From assembly GCF_937997595.1 (NCBI RefSeq), contig NZ_CALKTS010000336.1, positions 1 to 5,435 of the forward strand: a stretch of DNA of 5,435 nucleotides, written 5' to 3'. Positions 1 to 5,104 of the stretch are shown piece after piece. A program made the position numbers and the translations under genes. The notes under the pieces are model-generated. The model saw only the letters and a list, made by a program, of their open reading frames with translations. It was not told the DNA's origin and searched no databases. Numbering within the stretch: the first letter of the stretch is position 1; the number at the start of each line of letters is the position of its first letter. Origin of the DNA: an uncultured Campylobacter sp. (GTDB lineage: Bacteria; Campylobacterota; Campylobacteria; Campylobacterales; Campylobacteraceae).

Positions 1-1058
1 TTAAGCTCGGTAGGATCGATAAAATCGTACTCGATCGCATATCCGGGGCGGACGATTTTAGCATTTTCAAAGCCCCTGATCGTGCGCAAAAATGCAATCT
101 GCACGTCGTAAGGAAGGCTCGTAGAAAGTCCGTTTACATAATACTCCGTAGCCTCGCGGGTCTGAGGCTCGACGAAGACGTGGTGGCGGTCGCGATTTGG
201 AAATTCATAAATTTTAGTCTCGATGCTCGGGCAGTAGCGCGGGCCGGTGCTTGAAATTTGCCCCGTAAACATCGGCGCGCGGGCGAAATTTTCGCGGATG
301 ATCTCATGCGTGCGCTCGTTCGTGTAGGCGATGAAACAAGCAAGCTGCTTCGGCGCAAAATTTTTGCTACGAAAGCTGAAAGCGCGCGGATCCGCGTCGC
401 CGTCTTGGCGCTCAAGCACGCTAAAATCGATCGTCTTAGCATCGATCCTTGGGCAGGTGCCCGTCTTTAGCCGCCCCATTTGCAGTCCCAGACTTCGCAG
501 CGATTCGGCTAGCTCAATGCTCGCTAGCTCGCCCACGCGCCCCGCTTGCAGCTTGTTCTCGCCTACGTGAATTAGCCCGTTTAAAAAGGTGCCGGCGGTG
601 ATTATCAGATGCTCGGTCTCATAAACATTGCCAAGATGGCTCTTAACGCCGCAAACGCGCGGGACGCCATCCTGTTCGCAGGTTAAAATTTCGCTCGCGA
701 TCTCCTGGCTTATATCCAGCCCCTGCGTGTTTAGCAGCAAATTTCGCATGTAGATGCGGTATTCGTCCATATCGATCTGAGCGCGCGAGCCGCGCACCGC
801 GGGGCCCTTGCTCTCGTTTAAAATTCTAAACTGCAGCCCGCACGCATCCGCCGCAAGCCCCATCTGACCGCCCAACGCGTCGATCTCCTTTACCAGATGC
901 CCCTTTGCAAGGCCGCCGATTGCGGGGTTACAGCTCGCAGCGCCGATCTGCTCGGCTAAGATCGTAATTAGCAGCGTCTTTGCGCCCATTTTTGCGGCGG
1001 CTAAGCTCGCCTCGATACCAGCGTGCCCGCCGCCCACAACGATAACATCGTATTTCAT
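1..1058 (-). CDS. mnmG: MnmG (GidA), tRNA U34 carboxymethylaminomethyl-modification enzyme, large subunit; 3' end outside window
   Basis: This is the N-terminal 352 codons of MnmG, the FAD enzyme that works with the GTPase MnmE in the cytoplasm to add a (carboxymethyl)aminomethyl group to wobble U34 of tRNAs such as Lys, Glu and Gln(UUG). The start ATG is at 1058-1056, preceded by AAAGG (1065-1069 on the complement) with a 6-base gap. The protein opens with MKYDVIVVGGGHAG, the dinucleotide-binding loop of an FAD protein (G9-G14). Next come SCNPAIGG with C43 and GPRYCPSIE with C276, which correspond to the two functional cysteines C47 and C277 of E. coli MnmG. Other family blocks are KGHLVKE, FRILNESKGPAVRGSRAQ, GTFLNGLIHVGE, GRLKTGTCPRID, NGLSTSLP and GYAIEYDFIDPTEL near the edge. 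Full-length MnmG is about 620-630 residues, so roughly 270 residues lie to the left. There is no sign of damage. It is divergent from bioB. Confidence 0.97.
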   Translation of the reverse strand, partial: MKYDVIVVGGGHAGIEASLAAAKMGAKTLLITILAEQIGAASCNPAIGGLAKGHLVKEIDALGGQMGLAADACGLQFRILNESKGPAVRGSRAQIDMDEYRIYMRNLLLNTQGLDISQEIASEILTCEQDGVPRVCGVKSHLGNVYETEHLIITAGTFLNGLIHVGENKLQAGRVGELASIELAESLRSLGLQMGRLKTGTCPRIDAKTIDFSVLERQDGDADPRAFSFRSKNFAPKQLACFIAYTNERTHEIIRENFARAPMFTGQISSTGPRYCPSIETKIYEFPNRDRHHVFVEPQTREATEYYVNGLSTSLPYDVQIAFLRTIRGFENAKIVRPGYAIEYDFIDPTEL

Positions 1059-1084
1059 TTTTTACCTTTAAATTTAAAGCCGCA

Positions 1085-1090
1085 ATTTTA
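1085..1090 (-). promoter_or_regulatory. Possible -10 element of mnmG
   Basis: On the minus strand these bases read TAAAAT, five of six matches to TATAAT, about 27 bases upstream of the mnmG ATG. No -35 stands out, which is usual for sigma-70 promoters in this group. A/T-rich surroundings make chance matches common, so this is only a candidate. Confidence 0.25.
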
Positions 1091-1263
1091 GCTAAAATAA
1101 AATTTCAAAACGATAAATCACGCGCAGATGTCGCAGACGAGCCATCCGTAAAAGCTGCGGACACAAAATCGGCGCGGGGAGGCGTAAAATTCCGCGTAAA
1201 TTTTTAGCGCAAAATTCCTGCGCCAAAATTTCACACGCGAGCTTTGCTTTAAATTTAGCGTTG

Positions 1264-1269
1264 TATAAT
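1264..1269 (+). promoter_or_regulatory. -10 element of the bioB promoter
   Basis: A perfect TATAAT lies 25 bases upstream of the bioB ATG, in the context TTGTATAATT. This predicts a transcript start near 1276 and a very short leader. There is no recognisable -35, but A/T tracts lie upstream (TTTAAATTT at 1249-1257), as is common in Campylobacter promoters. The same 10-base string occurs in the promoter of the lipoprotein gene at 3384-4607. A weak GCGT/ACGC dyad flanks the -10; I would not call it an operator. Confidence 0.7.
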
Positions 1270-1294
1270 TACGCATTTTTATCAAAAAGGATGA

Positions 1295-2287
1295 ATGCTG
1301 ATAGATAAAGCTTATGTTTGCGCGCTGAAAGATCGCGTGATAGGCGGCTGCGAGATTGCAAAGCAGCAGGCGCTAGAGCTGGCGCGATGCGAGGATTTGG
1401 GCGCGCTTTTTGCGGCGGCGGATGAGATCAGGCGCGCTTTTTGCGGCGATAAATTTAATCTCTGCACGATCATAAACGTAAAATCGGGGCGCTGTAGCGA
1501 GGACTGCAAATACTGCGCGCAGTCGGCGCATTTTAACACGGGCTGCGAGATTTACGGAATTTTGGGCGAGCAGCAGGTGCTAAGCGCCGCGCTTGCGAAC
1601 GAAGCCGAGCAGACGCACCGCTTCTCGCTCGTTGCCAGCGGGCGCGGAATTTCTCAAAAAAGCTCCGATCTAGGGACATACTGCGCGATCTATGAGCGGC
1701 TGCGAAGTAAGACGCGGCTGCATCTGTGCGCCTCGCTGGGAATCGCCTCAAAGCCCGCTCTGGCGCTGCTTAAAGCTAGCGGCGTGCAGACCTATCATCA
1801 CAATCTCGAGACTTCGCGAAAATTTTATCCGCAGATCTGCACGACGCACAGCTACGACGACCGCATCCAAACTATCGAGAATTGTCGCGCCGTGGGGCTT
1901 GACGTATGTAGCGGCGGGATTTTCGGGCTGGGCGAGGGCATGGAGGATCGCATCGATATGGCGCTGCAGCTGCGAGAGCTGGGCGTTAGCTCCGTGCCGA
2001 TCAATATCCTGACCCCGATCAAAGGCACTCCTCTGCAAAACGCCGCGCCGCTAGCGCACGATGAAATTTTAAAATCGATCGCGATCTACCGCTTCATCTT
2101 GCCGCGCGCGTATCTGCGTTTCGCAGGCGGCAGGCGAAATTTGGGCGAGCACGTGCGCACGGCGCTTGGATGCGGCATCAACTCGGCGCTTACGGGCAAT
2201 TTCCTAACCACCACCGGCGATAGCATCGCAAGCGACAAAGCGCTTGTGGCGCAGTACGGGTTCGACCTCGCAAAGGGCGCAGATTAG
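1295..2287 (+). CDS. bioB: Biotin synthase BioB (radical SAM), variant lacking one classic auxiliary-cluster cysteine
   Basis: A 330-residue cytoplasmic radical-SAM enzyme that inserts sulfur into dethiobiotin to make biotin, the last step of the pathway. C67, C71 and C74 (GRCSEDCKYCAQS) are the CxxxCxxC ligands of the SAM-binding 4Fe-4S cluster. The auxiliary-cluster ligands of E. coli BioB (C97, C128, C188, R260) align with S111 (HRFSLVASGRG), C145 (LHLCASLG), C205 (DVCSGGI) and R275 (YLRFAGGR), so the first is serine. The dethiobiotin-binding YNHNLD motif reads YHHNLE (167-172), and N237 in SVPIN is kept. Extra cysteines at C50 and C57 (FCGDKFNLCTI) lie just before the radical-SAM motif. 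This pattern resembles BioBs of anaerobes such as Clostridia more than the E. coli form. The start is set by AAAAAGGA (1284-1291), only 3 bases before ATG; an ATG at 1291 is out of frame and stops at once. Length is normal. The family call is firm; the subtype is an inference. Confidence 0.95.
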   Translation: MLIDKAYVCALKDRVIGGCEIAKQQALELARCEDLGALFAAADEIRRAFCGDKFNLCTIINVKSGRCSEDCKYCAQSAHFNTGCEIYGILGEQQVLSAALANEAEQTHRFSLVASGRGISQKSSDLGTYCAIYERLRSKTRLHLCASLGIASKPALALLKASGVQTYHHNLETSRKFYPQICTTHSYDDRIQTIENCRAVGLDVCSGGIFGLGEGMEDRIDMALQLRELGVSSVPINILTPIKGTPLQNAAPLAHDEILKSIAIYRFILPRAYLRFAGGRRNLGEHVRTALGCGINSALTGNFLTTTGDSIASDKALVAQYGFDLAKGAD

Positions 2288-2326
2288 CGGCGGTCGAGAA
2301 TTAAAGATAAAATTTAAGAGGCGGCT

Positions 2327-2752
2327 ATGAAGTTAAAATTTTTCCTTGCCCTTATTTTGGTCGTCTTGCTTGGCGGTTGCTCGCTGCTCCCGCAGGACGA
2401 CGAGGAGGCTCCATTCTTGGCGGACGCGAGCAAATGCGACGTCGCAAGCTCGCCAAATATGAAGCAGCCAAACCGCTGCGCGAAGCGGCAAAAGATTGAT
2501 GCCGAAGTCGCGCGAAAGGCACAAGAGCAGGCAGTGTCGCAAGATACGCTTAATTCATTCAAGGAGAATAGCGCACAAGCTCAGCAAAGAGCGCAAGAGC
2601 AATATATTGCCGCGCAGCAAAGCCTAATGCAACACCAAGCGCAGCAGCAGCTGGGGCAGATGCGGCAACGACAGAACATGAGAAATTTACAAAACGAGCA
2701 GAACTGGAACAGGCTGCGTAATCTTGAAAATATAAGCAGCGGCAGAATTTAG
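2327..2752 (+). CDS. Small predicted lipoprotein with Gln-rich coiled coil
   Basis: A 141-residue hypothetical protein. Residues 1-17 form a lipoprotein signal peptide (MKLKFFLALILVVLLGGC) with lipobox LGGC and lipidated C18. The next residue is Ser, not Asp, which fits outer-membrane sorting. An acidic stretch (QDDEEAP, 23-29) follows, then two cysteines (C37, C51) that could form a periplasmic disulfide. From about residue 55 to the end the sequence is almost only Q, A, R, N, E, K, M and L (for example QAQQRAQEQ, QHQAQQQLGQMRQRQ), a likely long helix or coiled coil. AAGAGG (2316-2321) sits 5 bases before the ATG. The gap from bioB is 39 bases without a terminator, so co-transcription is likely, but nothing ties it to biotin. 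I recognise no family; low-complexity glutamine content would make database hits unreliable. The final codons are echoed downstream (see the repeat entry). Confidence 0.8.
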   Translation: MKLKFFLALILVVLLGGCSLLPQDDEEAPFLADASKCDVASSPNMKQPNRCAKRQKIDAEVARKAQEQAVSQDTLNSFKENSAQAQQRAQEQYIAAQQSLMQHQAQQQLGQMRQRQNMRNLQNEQNWNRLRNLENISSGRI

Positions 2753-2821
2753 CCGATGCAGCCATAGCCAAAAGCGGTCGGCGGCGCGCTAAAAAATATG
2801 AATAGCAGCAGAATTTAGCCG
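2727..2821 (+). repeat. Imperfect direct repeat of the lipoprotein gene's 3' end, 66 bases apart
   Basis: Bases 2727-2755 and 2793-2821 match at 24 of 29 positions by eye. Both begin AAAATAT and end GCAGAATTTAGCCG. The 66-base offset is a multiple of three, so both copies read in one frame: the first encodes ENISSGRI-stop (the true end of the gene) and the second KNMNSSRI-stop. Between them the frame has one extra stop (TAG at 2765-2767 or adjacent). The simplest reading is a small duplication of the gene's tail, or a formerly longer gene now truncated. Confidence 0.5.
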
Positions 2822-2996
2822 CGAATTTTAAAATTCGATCTAAATTTCAATTCGAGCGACTTTAATTCTAGATCAATTAACCTCGGTAAAACATGATGAA
2901 ATTTCAGCCAAAATACTACAAAATCAAATGAGGTCTTAAATTTCAAGAGTAGGCAGCCGAATGCTAGAAAATTTTAATTGATTTTAAGTGATGAAA
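2753..2996. other. Intergenic region between the lipoprotein gene and tRNA-Glu
   Basis: This stretch separates convergent transcription units. It holds the second repeat copy and a 16-base perfect palindrome CGAATTTTAAAATTCG (2822-2837). A longer imperfect dyad pairs GATCTA (2837-2842) with TAGATC (2869-2874) and extends inward through AATT with one bulged base. Neither is followed by a T run, so neither is a clear rho-independent terminator. No other coding potential is seen. Confidence 0.5.
2822..2837. repeat. 16-base perfect A/T-rich palindrome
   Basis: CGAATTTTAAAATTCG is its own reverse complement. It starts directly after the second repeat copy and 69 bases after the lipoprotein stop codon. 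It could be half of a transcript-end structure for the bioB-lipoprotein unit or a protein-binding dyad. A/T palindromes are frequent by chance in this kind of sequence. Confidence 0.4.
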
Positions 2997-3071
2997 TGGT
3001 GACCCACAGGAGATTTGAACTCCTGTTACCGGCGTGAGAGGCCAGCGTCCTAACCACTAGACGAGTGGGCC
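2997..3071 (-). tRNA. tRNA-Glu, anticodon CTC, with encoded CCA
   Basis: The minus strand folds into a complete 75-base cloverleaf. The acceptor stem is GGCCCAC with GTGGGTC (one G-U pair), followed by discriminator A and encoded CCA (2997-2999 on the complement). The D arm is GTCT...GGAC. The anticodon stem is CTGGC/GCCGG around loop CTCTCAC, giving anticodon CTC (3036-3038). The variable loop is TAAC, and the T arm is AGGAG TTCAAAT CTCCT. The D arm (TCGTCTAGTGGTTAGGAC) and the GTAACAGG stretch match the bacterial tRNA-Glu pattern. C34 means it reads GAG only; the usual tRNA-Glu has TTC. It stands alone, with no neighbouring tRNA or rRNA gene in the window. Confidence 0.96.
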
Positions 3072-3121
3072 GCGAAATTGAAAGTGAGATAATAGCGAAG
3101 TGTATATAAATTTTGGATTAA

Positions 3122-3127
3122 ATTATA
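3122..3127 (-). promoter_or_regulatory. Candidate -10 element of the tRNA-Glu gene
   Basis: On the minus strand these bases read TATAAT, about 51 bases upstream of the tRNA 5' end, implying a processed leader of roughly 40-45 bases. A second, poorer candidate, TATTAT, lies nearer the tRNA (3089-3094 on the complement). The area is A/T-rich, so the choice is uncertain. Confidence 0.35.
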
Positions 3128-3378
3128 TATTTTCAACAAAAATAATGCAAAATAAAATTTTCGCCGAAAACTTAAAGCTTTTTGGCATAGCCGTAAATCT
3201 TGGTGCTCTAGAGAGTCCGATATGCCGCCCATTCTAGATGGCACATAAATAAGTTCCGTCGTTGCAGCCATAAGCCAAATCGATATCATAAAGCTTGCTG
3301 TGCTTTGCTATCAGCATCAAAAACGCCAATAATTTTATCGCGCTGATTTGAAGCAGGTGATAAGAAGCCATTTAGCAT
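3123..3378 (-). pseudogene. Possible degraded coding remnant downstream of the ankyrin lipoprotein gene
   Basis: Five bases after the stop of the 407-residue gene, an ATG at 3378-3376 opens a 30-residue frame (MLNGFLSPASNQRDKIIGV, then FDADSKAQQAL) that stops at 3288-3286. Shifting by one base at the TTT run near 3290, the reading continues as YDIDLAYGCNDGTYLCAI, meets an amber codon (3236-3234), and resumes as NGRHIGLSRAPRFTAMPKSF up to TAA at 3125-3123. The residue make-up of these joined pieces looks protein-like, which suggests one gene broken by a frameshift and a nonsense mutation. I recognise no family. Alternatively it is non-coding DNA that happens to read well. A longer open frame here (3289-3050) runs into the tRNA and is not believable. 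The rest of the tRNA-to-lipoprotein gap contains only A/T-rich promoter-like sequence. Confidence 0.3.
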
Positions 3379-3383
3379 AGCTT

Positions 3384-4607
3384 TTATTTAGCTTCTAGGC
3401 TTTTTAGATACTCATATACTCTTTTATCCTCATTTTTCCTTGCCCAATCCGATGGAGTTACGCTTTGGTTATGAGAACATCTAGCTTTTGGATCGGCGCC
3501 TCTTTCTACTAGATATTTTACGATTTCTAGACTATGAGAACTTGCCGCATAATTTACCATGGAGCAGCCATCCCTATCCTTTGCTTTAAAATTTCCGCCG
3601 TATTTTTCTAAAAGCTTTACGAGCCTAAAACTCTTCTCATCGTCGTGTTGGCTTCCGAATACGCTCATCATCATTGCGTTATCGGTCAGTCTTTTTGCGC
3701 ACTCTAGCATCGCGCGAAGCGAATTTTCGCTACCTAACATTACCGCCATTTCGATGGGGGTGGTATTTTCATGACCTTTAAAATTCGGATCGCCGCCCAT
3801 TTCGCAGTATTTTTTAGCATCTTTGGCGTTGTCTGAATATGCCGTTTTGTGAAGCAGCGTTTGTATCTCATCCGCACTCAATCTCTCTTCGGTTTTGGGT
3901 GCGACGGGAGAGCTTTCGTCGTAAATCTCCTTTAATGAATTTGTACCATAGTATTTACCCGGCTCGTCTTTAAAAATCAAATTTATACCATTTAAATCCG
4001 TAAGTTCTATAGAGTCGTTTGTTTTTAAATTTATTATCTTGTTAAAGTTAAAAACTAAATCATCCTTTTTAACCCCGCTATCAAAGATGAAAAAGTGGCT
4101 AAATTCGTAAGGAAATTCGTTTTTGTATTCAGGGTTTGACGCCGGATTTATCCTAGAATCGCCGATTTCTATCTTATCATGCCCCCATCTTTTGCCGAAT
4201 ATAAATATATTTGTACCCCAGCTTTTTGAAATTTTATCATCGTTCTCGCCCATTACAAAAATATCGTTTCCCCATGGGTCTTCCACATCGCTTCTGCCGC
4301 CAGTCAAAATATAGACGTTGTTATTTCCGGGGCAAACTATAGAGTGCCTCGTATCGCTTTCGGCTATAATGATTTCGTCTGCGTTTTGGTTGCAGCGAGA
4401 ATTTATGTCCCAATATATGGTTTTGCTAAAATTTAAACTCACGTCTTCTAATACGGTGGTATCAAATCCTTGCGTCACTAAAATCTTTTTAGGAAAATAT
4501 CCTTTCGCTTGCCCGTCTTTGATAAATTTTTCCAAGCTTTGAAAGTCGGTTATATTGCCTCCGAAACAGCCGCCAACCACCAAAAACAATATAACGATAA
4601 ATCTCAT
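3384..4607 (-). CDS. Predicted lipoprotein with RTX-like beta-roll region and C-terminal ankyrin repeats
   Basis: A 407-residue protein of unknown function. Residues 1-13 plus C14 form a short lipoprotein signal (MRFIVILFLVVGGC), so it is probably anchored in a membrane facing the periplasm or the outside. Residues 90-150 contain strand-turn repeats of about 18 residues: GNNNVYILTGG, WGNDIFVMGEN and WGTNIFIFGKRWGHDKIEIGD. They resemble the degenerate beta-roll of haemolysin-type calcium-binding proteins, and 182-212 (DDLVFNFNKIINLKTNDSIEL) looks like the strand-rich tail seen in such regions. A linker (about 228-245) leads to ankyrin-like repeats at about 246-405; the clearest are GGDPNFKGHENTTPIEMAV (272-290) and SLEIVKYLVERGADPKARC (359-377). 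The start is backed by AAGGAG (4613-4618 on the complement) 5 bases before the ATG. Codon use is more A/T-rich than in mnmG or bioB, which hints at transfer. The ankyrin call is fairly sure, the beta-roll is by eye. Confidence 0.85.
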   Translation of the reverse strand: MRFIVILFLVVGGCFGGNITDFQSLEKFIKDGQAKGYFPKKILVTQGFDTTVLEDVSLNFSKTIYWDINSRCNQNADEIIIAESDTRHSIVCPGNNNVYILTGGRSDVEDPWGNDIFVMGENDDKISKSWGTNIFIFGKRWGHDKIEIGDSRINPASNPEYKNEFPYEFSHFFIFDSGVKKDDLVFNFNKIINLKTNDSIELTDLNGINLIFKDEPGKYYGTNSLKEIYDESSPVAPKTEERLSADEIQTLLHKTAYSDNAKDAKKYCEMGGDPNFKGHENTTPIEMAVMLGSENSLRAMLECAKRLTDNAMMMSVFGSQHDDEKSFRLVKLLEKYGGNFKAKDRDGCSMVNYAASSHSLEIVKYLVERGADPKARCSHNQSVTPSDWARKNEDKRVYEYLKSLEAK

Positions 4608-4612
4608 ACTTG

Positions 4613-4618
4613 CTCCTT
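4613..4618 (-). promoter_or_regulatory. Strong ribosome binding site of the ankyrin lipoprotein gene
   Basis: The minus strand reads AAGGAG within AAAAAAGGAGCAAGT directly before the ATG at 4607-4605, a near-ideal site with a 5-base gap. It fixes the start at the lipoprotein signal peptide and argues that the gene is expressed. Confidence 0.8.
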
Positions 4619-4640
4619 TTTTCGAGATAAAATTTTAAAA

Positions 4641-4646
4641 ATTATA
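4641..4646 (-). promoter_or_regulatory. -10 element of the ankyrin lipoprotein gene
   Basis: On the minus strand these bases read a perfect TATAAT in the context TTTTGTATAATTTT, 33 bases upstream of the ATG. This predicts a leader of about 25-30 bases. The core TTGTATAATT is identical to that of the bioB promoter. A periodic A/T-rich stretch lies upstream with no evident -35, as is typical of the group. Confidence 0.65.
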
Positions 4647-4898
4647 CAAAATTTGTAAGCAAAATTTACTAAAAACAGCTCAATTTAAAAATCAAAAATA
4701 AGTGTTTTTAATGCTTATAGTAATGGCACTTGGATAGTTATAAATTTTAAGCTGCTCCGCTGCTTTTAAATTTAAAAAGTTAAATCCATTTTAAACAGAA
4801 TTTGCGTAAAATCCCATTTCAAAAACGTATTACGCGAGCGGCGGCGGCAAAGTAAAATTTGCGGTAACTACGGCGTTAAATTAAAAGCACTCGTAACA

Positions 4899-4920
4899 GC
4901 GGAACTAAATAAAATTCGCG
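4899..4920 (+). repeat. Diverged copy of the 22-base repeat unit
   Basis: This stretch starts GCGG and ends TAAAATTCGCG and matches the tandem unit at 5001-5044 at 17 of 22 positions by eye. The mismatches are in the left centre. It begins 102 bases before the first tandem copy. Confidence 0.4.
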
Positions 4921-5000
4921 GCAGTAGCCCAAGGATGAGATATTCGGCGGCGTGCTGAGCTTAAATCATTCACAGCGACGTAAAGTACGAAGTATGCACG

Positions 5001-5044
5001 GCGGCTAAAATTAAAATTCGCAGCGGCTAAAATTAAAATTCGCG
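5001..5044 (+). repeat. Tandem 22-base repeat, two units
   Basis: Units 5001-5022 and 5023-5044 both begin GCGGCTAAAATTAAAATTCG and then read CA or CG, so they agree at 21 of 22 positions with no spacer. Such near-identical units suggest a recent slippage duplication. They lie about 80 bases upstream of the membrane-protein start. Each unit is just over two helical turns. Confidence 0.85.
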
Positions 5045-5048
5045 CGGT

Positions 5049-5054
5049 GATAAT
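5049..5054 (+). promoter_or_regulatory. Possible -10 element of the membrane-protein gene
   Basis: GATAAT matches the -10 consensus at five of six positions and lies just after the tandem repeat, 70 bases upstream of the ATG. It would put the hairpin at 5078-5104 inside the transcript leader. There is no -35 support, so this is weak. Confidence 0.25.
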
Positions 5055-5077
5055 CAAAGCAGCGCCCGCCTTTCATC

Positions 5078-5104
5078 TGCGCAGTGCAAGCAGCAAGCTG
5101 CGCA
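5078..5104 (+). promoter_or_regulatory. Hairpin in the leader of the membrane-protein gene
   Basis: TGCGCAG (5078-5084) and CTGCGCA (5098-5104) form a perfect 7-base-pair, G/C-rich stem around a 13-base loop. It ends 10 bases before the ribosome binding site and has no T tract after it, so it is more likely a leader structure or an operator-like dyad than a terminator. Confidence 0.4.

Larger units (their letters stand above)
1059..1294. other. Divergent intergenic region between mnmG and bioB
   Basis: These 236 bases hold the start signals of two divergent genes and no convincing reading frame. The mnmG side is A/T-rich and contains TTTAAATTTAAAGG just before the mnmG ATG. The centre has G/C-rich words (GCGC, GGCG) alternating with AAAATTCC-type tracts. 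A small perfect stem, GCGCA (1207-1211) with TGCGC (1219-1223), encloses a 7-base loop. It is not followed by a T tract and is not downstream of a gene, so it does not look like a terminator. I see no BirA-type operator near bioB. Confidence 0.6.

Noticed and set aside
134..570. Open frames overlapping mnmG on both strands.
   Set aside because: The minus-strand frame starting at 1058 encodes MnmG continuously across this area with conserved motifs.
1207..1223. Hairpin GCGCA/TGCGC as a terminator.
   Set aside because: It lies between two divergent genes, so no transcript should end there, the stem has only 5 pairs, and no T tract follows.
1312..2038. Several open frames on the minus strand and an alternative plus frame inside bioB.
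   Set aside because: They are overlaps in G/C-rich coding DNA; the bioB frame has family motifs along its whole length.
2837..2874. Imperfect dyad as a rho-independent terminator for bioB and the lipoprotein gene.
   Set aside because: The stem is A/T-rich with a bulge and is followed by AATTAACC rather than a T run.
2997..3071. tRNA-Glu as an integration site for a mobile element.
   Set aside because: The A/T-rich region is on the 5' side of the tRNA, no second copy of the tRNA 3' end occurs in the window, and no integrase is present.
3050..3289. A 79-codon open frame on the minus strand.
   Set aside because: It runs through the 5' part of the tRNA-Glu gene, has no good ribosome binding site, and its C-terminus would be tRNA sequence. 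The protein-like reading of this stretch is in another frame.
4690..4745. Promoter-like words (TATAGT, TTATAAA) in the A/T-rich intergenic region.
   Set aside because: No gene follows them at a sensible distance on the plus strand, and such words are expected by chance here.
5001..5044. Possible CRISPR array.
   Set aside because: Only two units exist, they are directly adjacent without spacers, and there are no cas genes in view.
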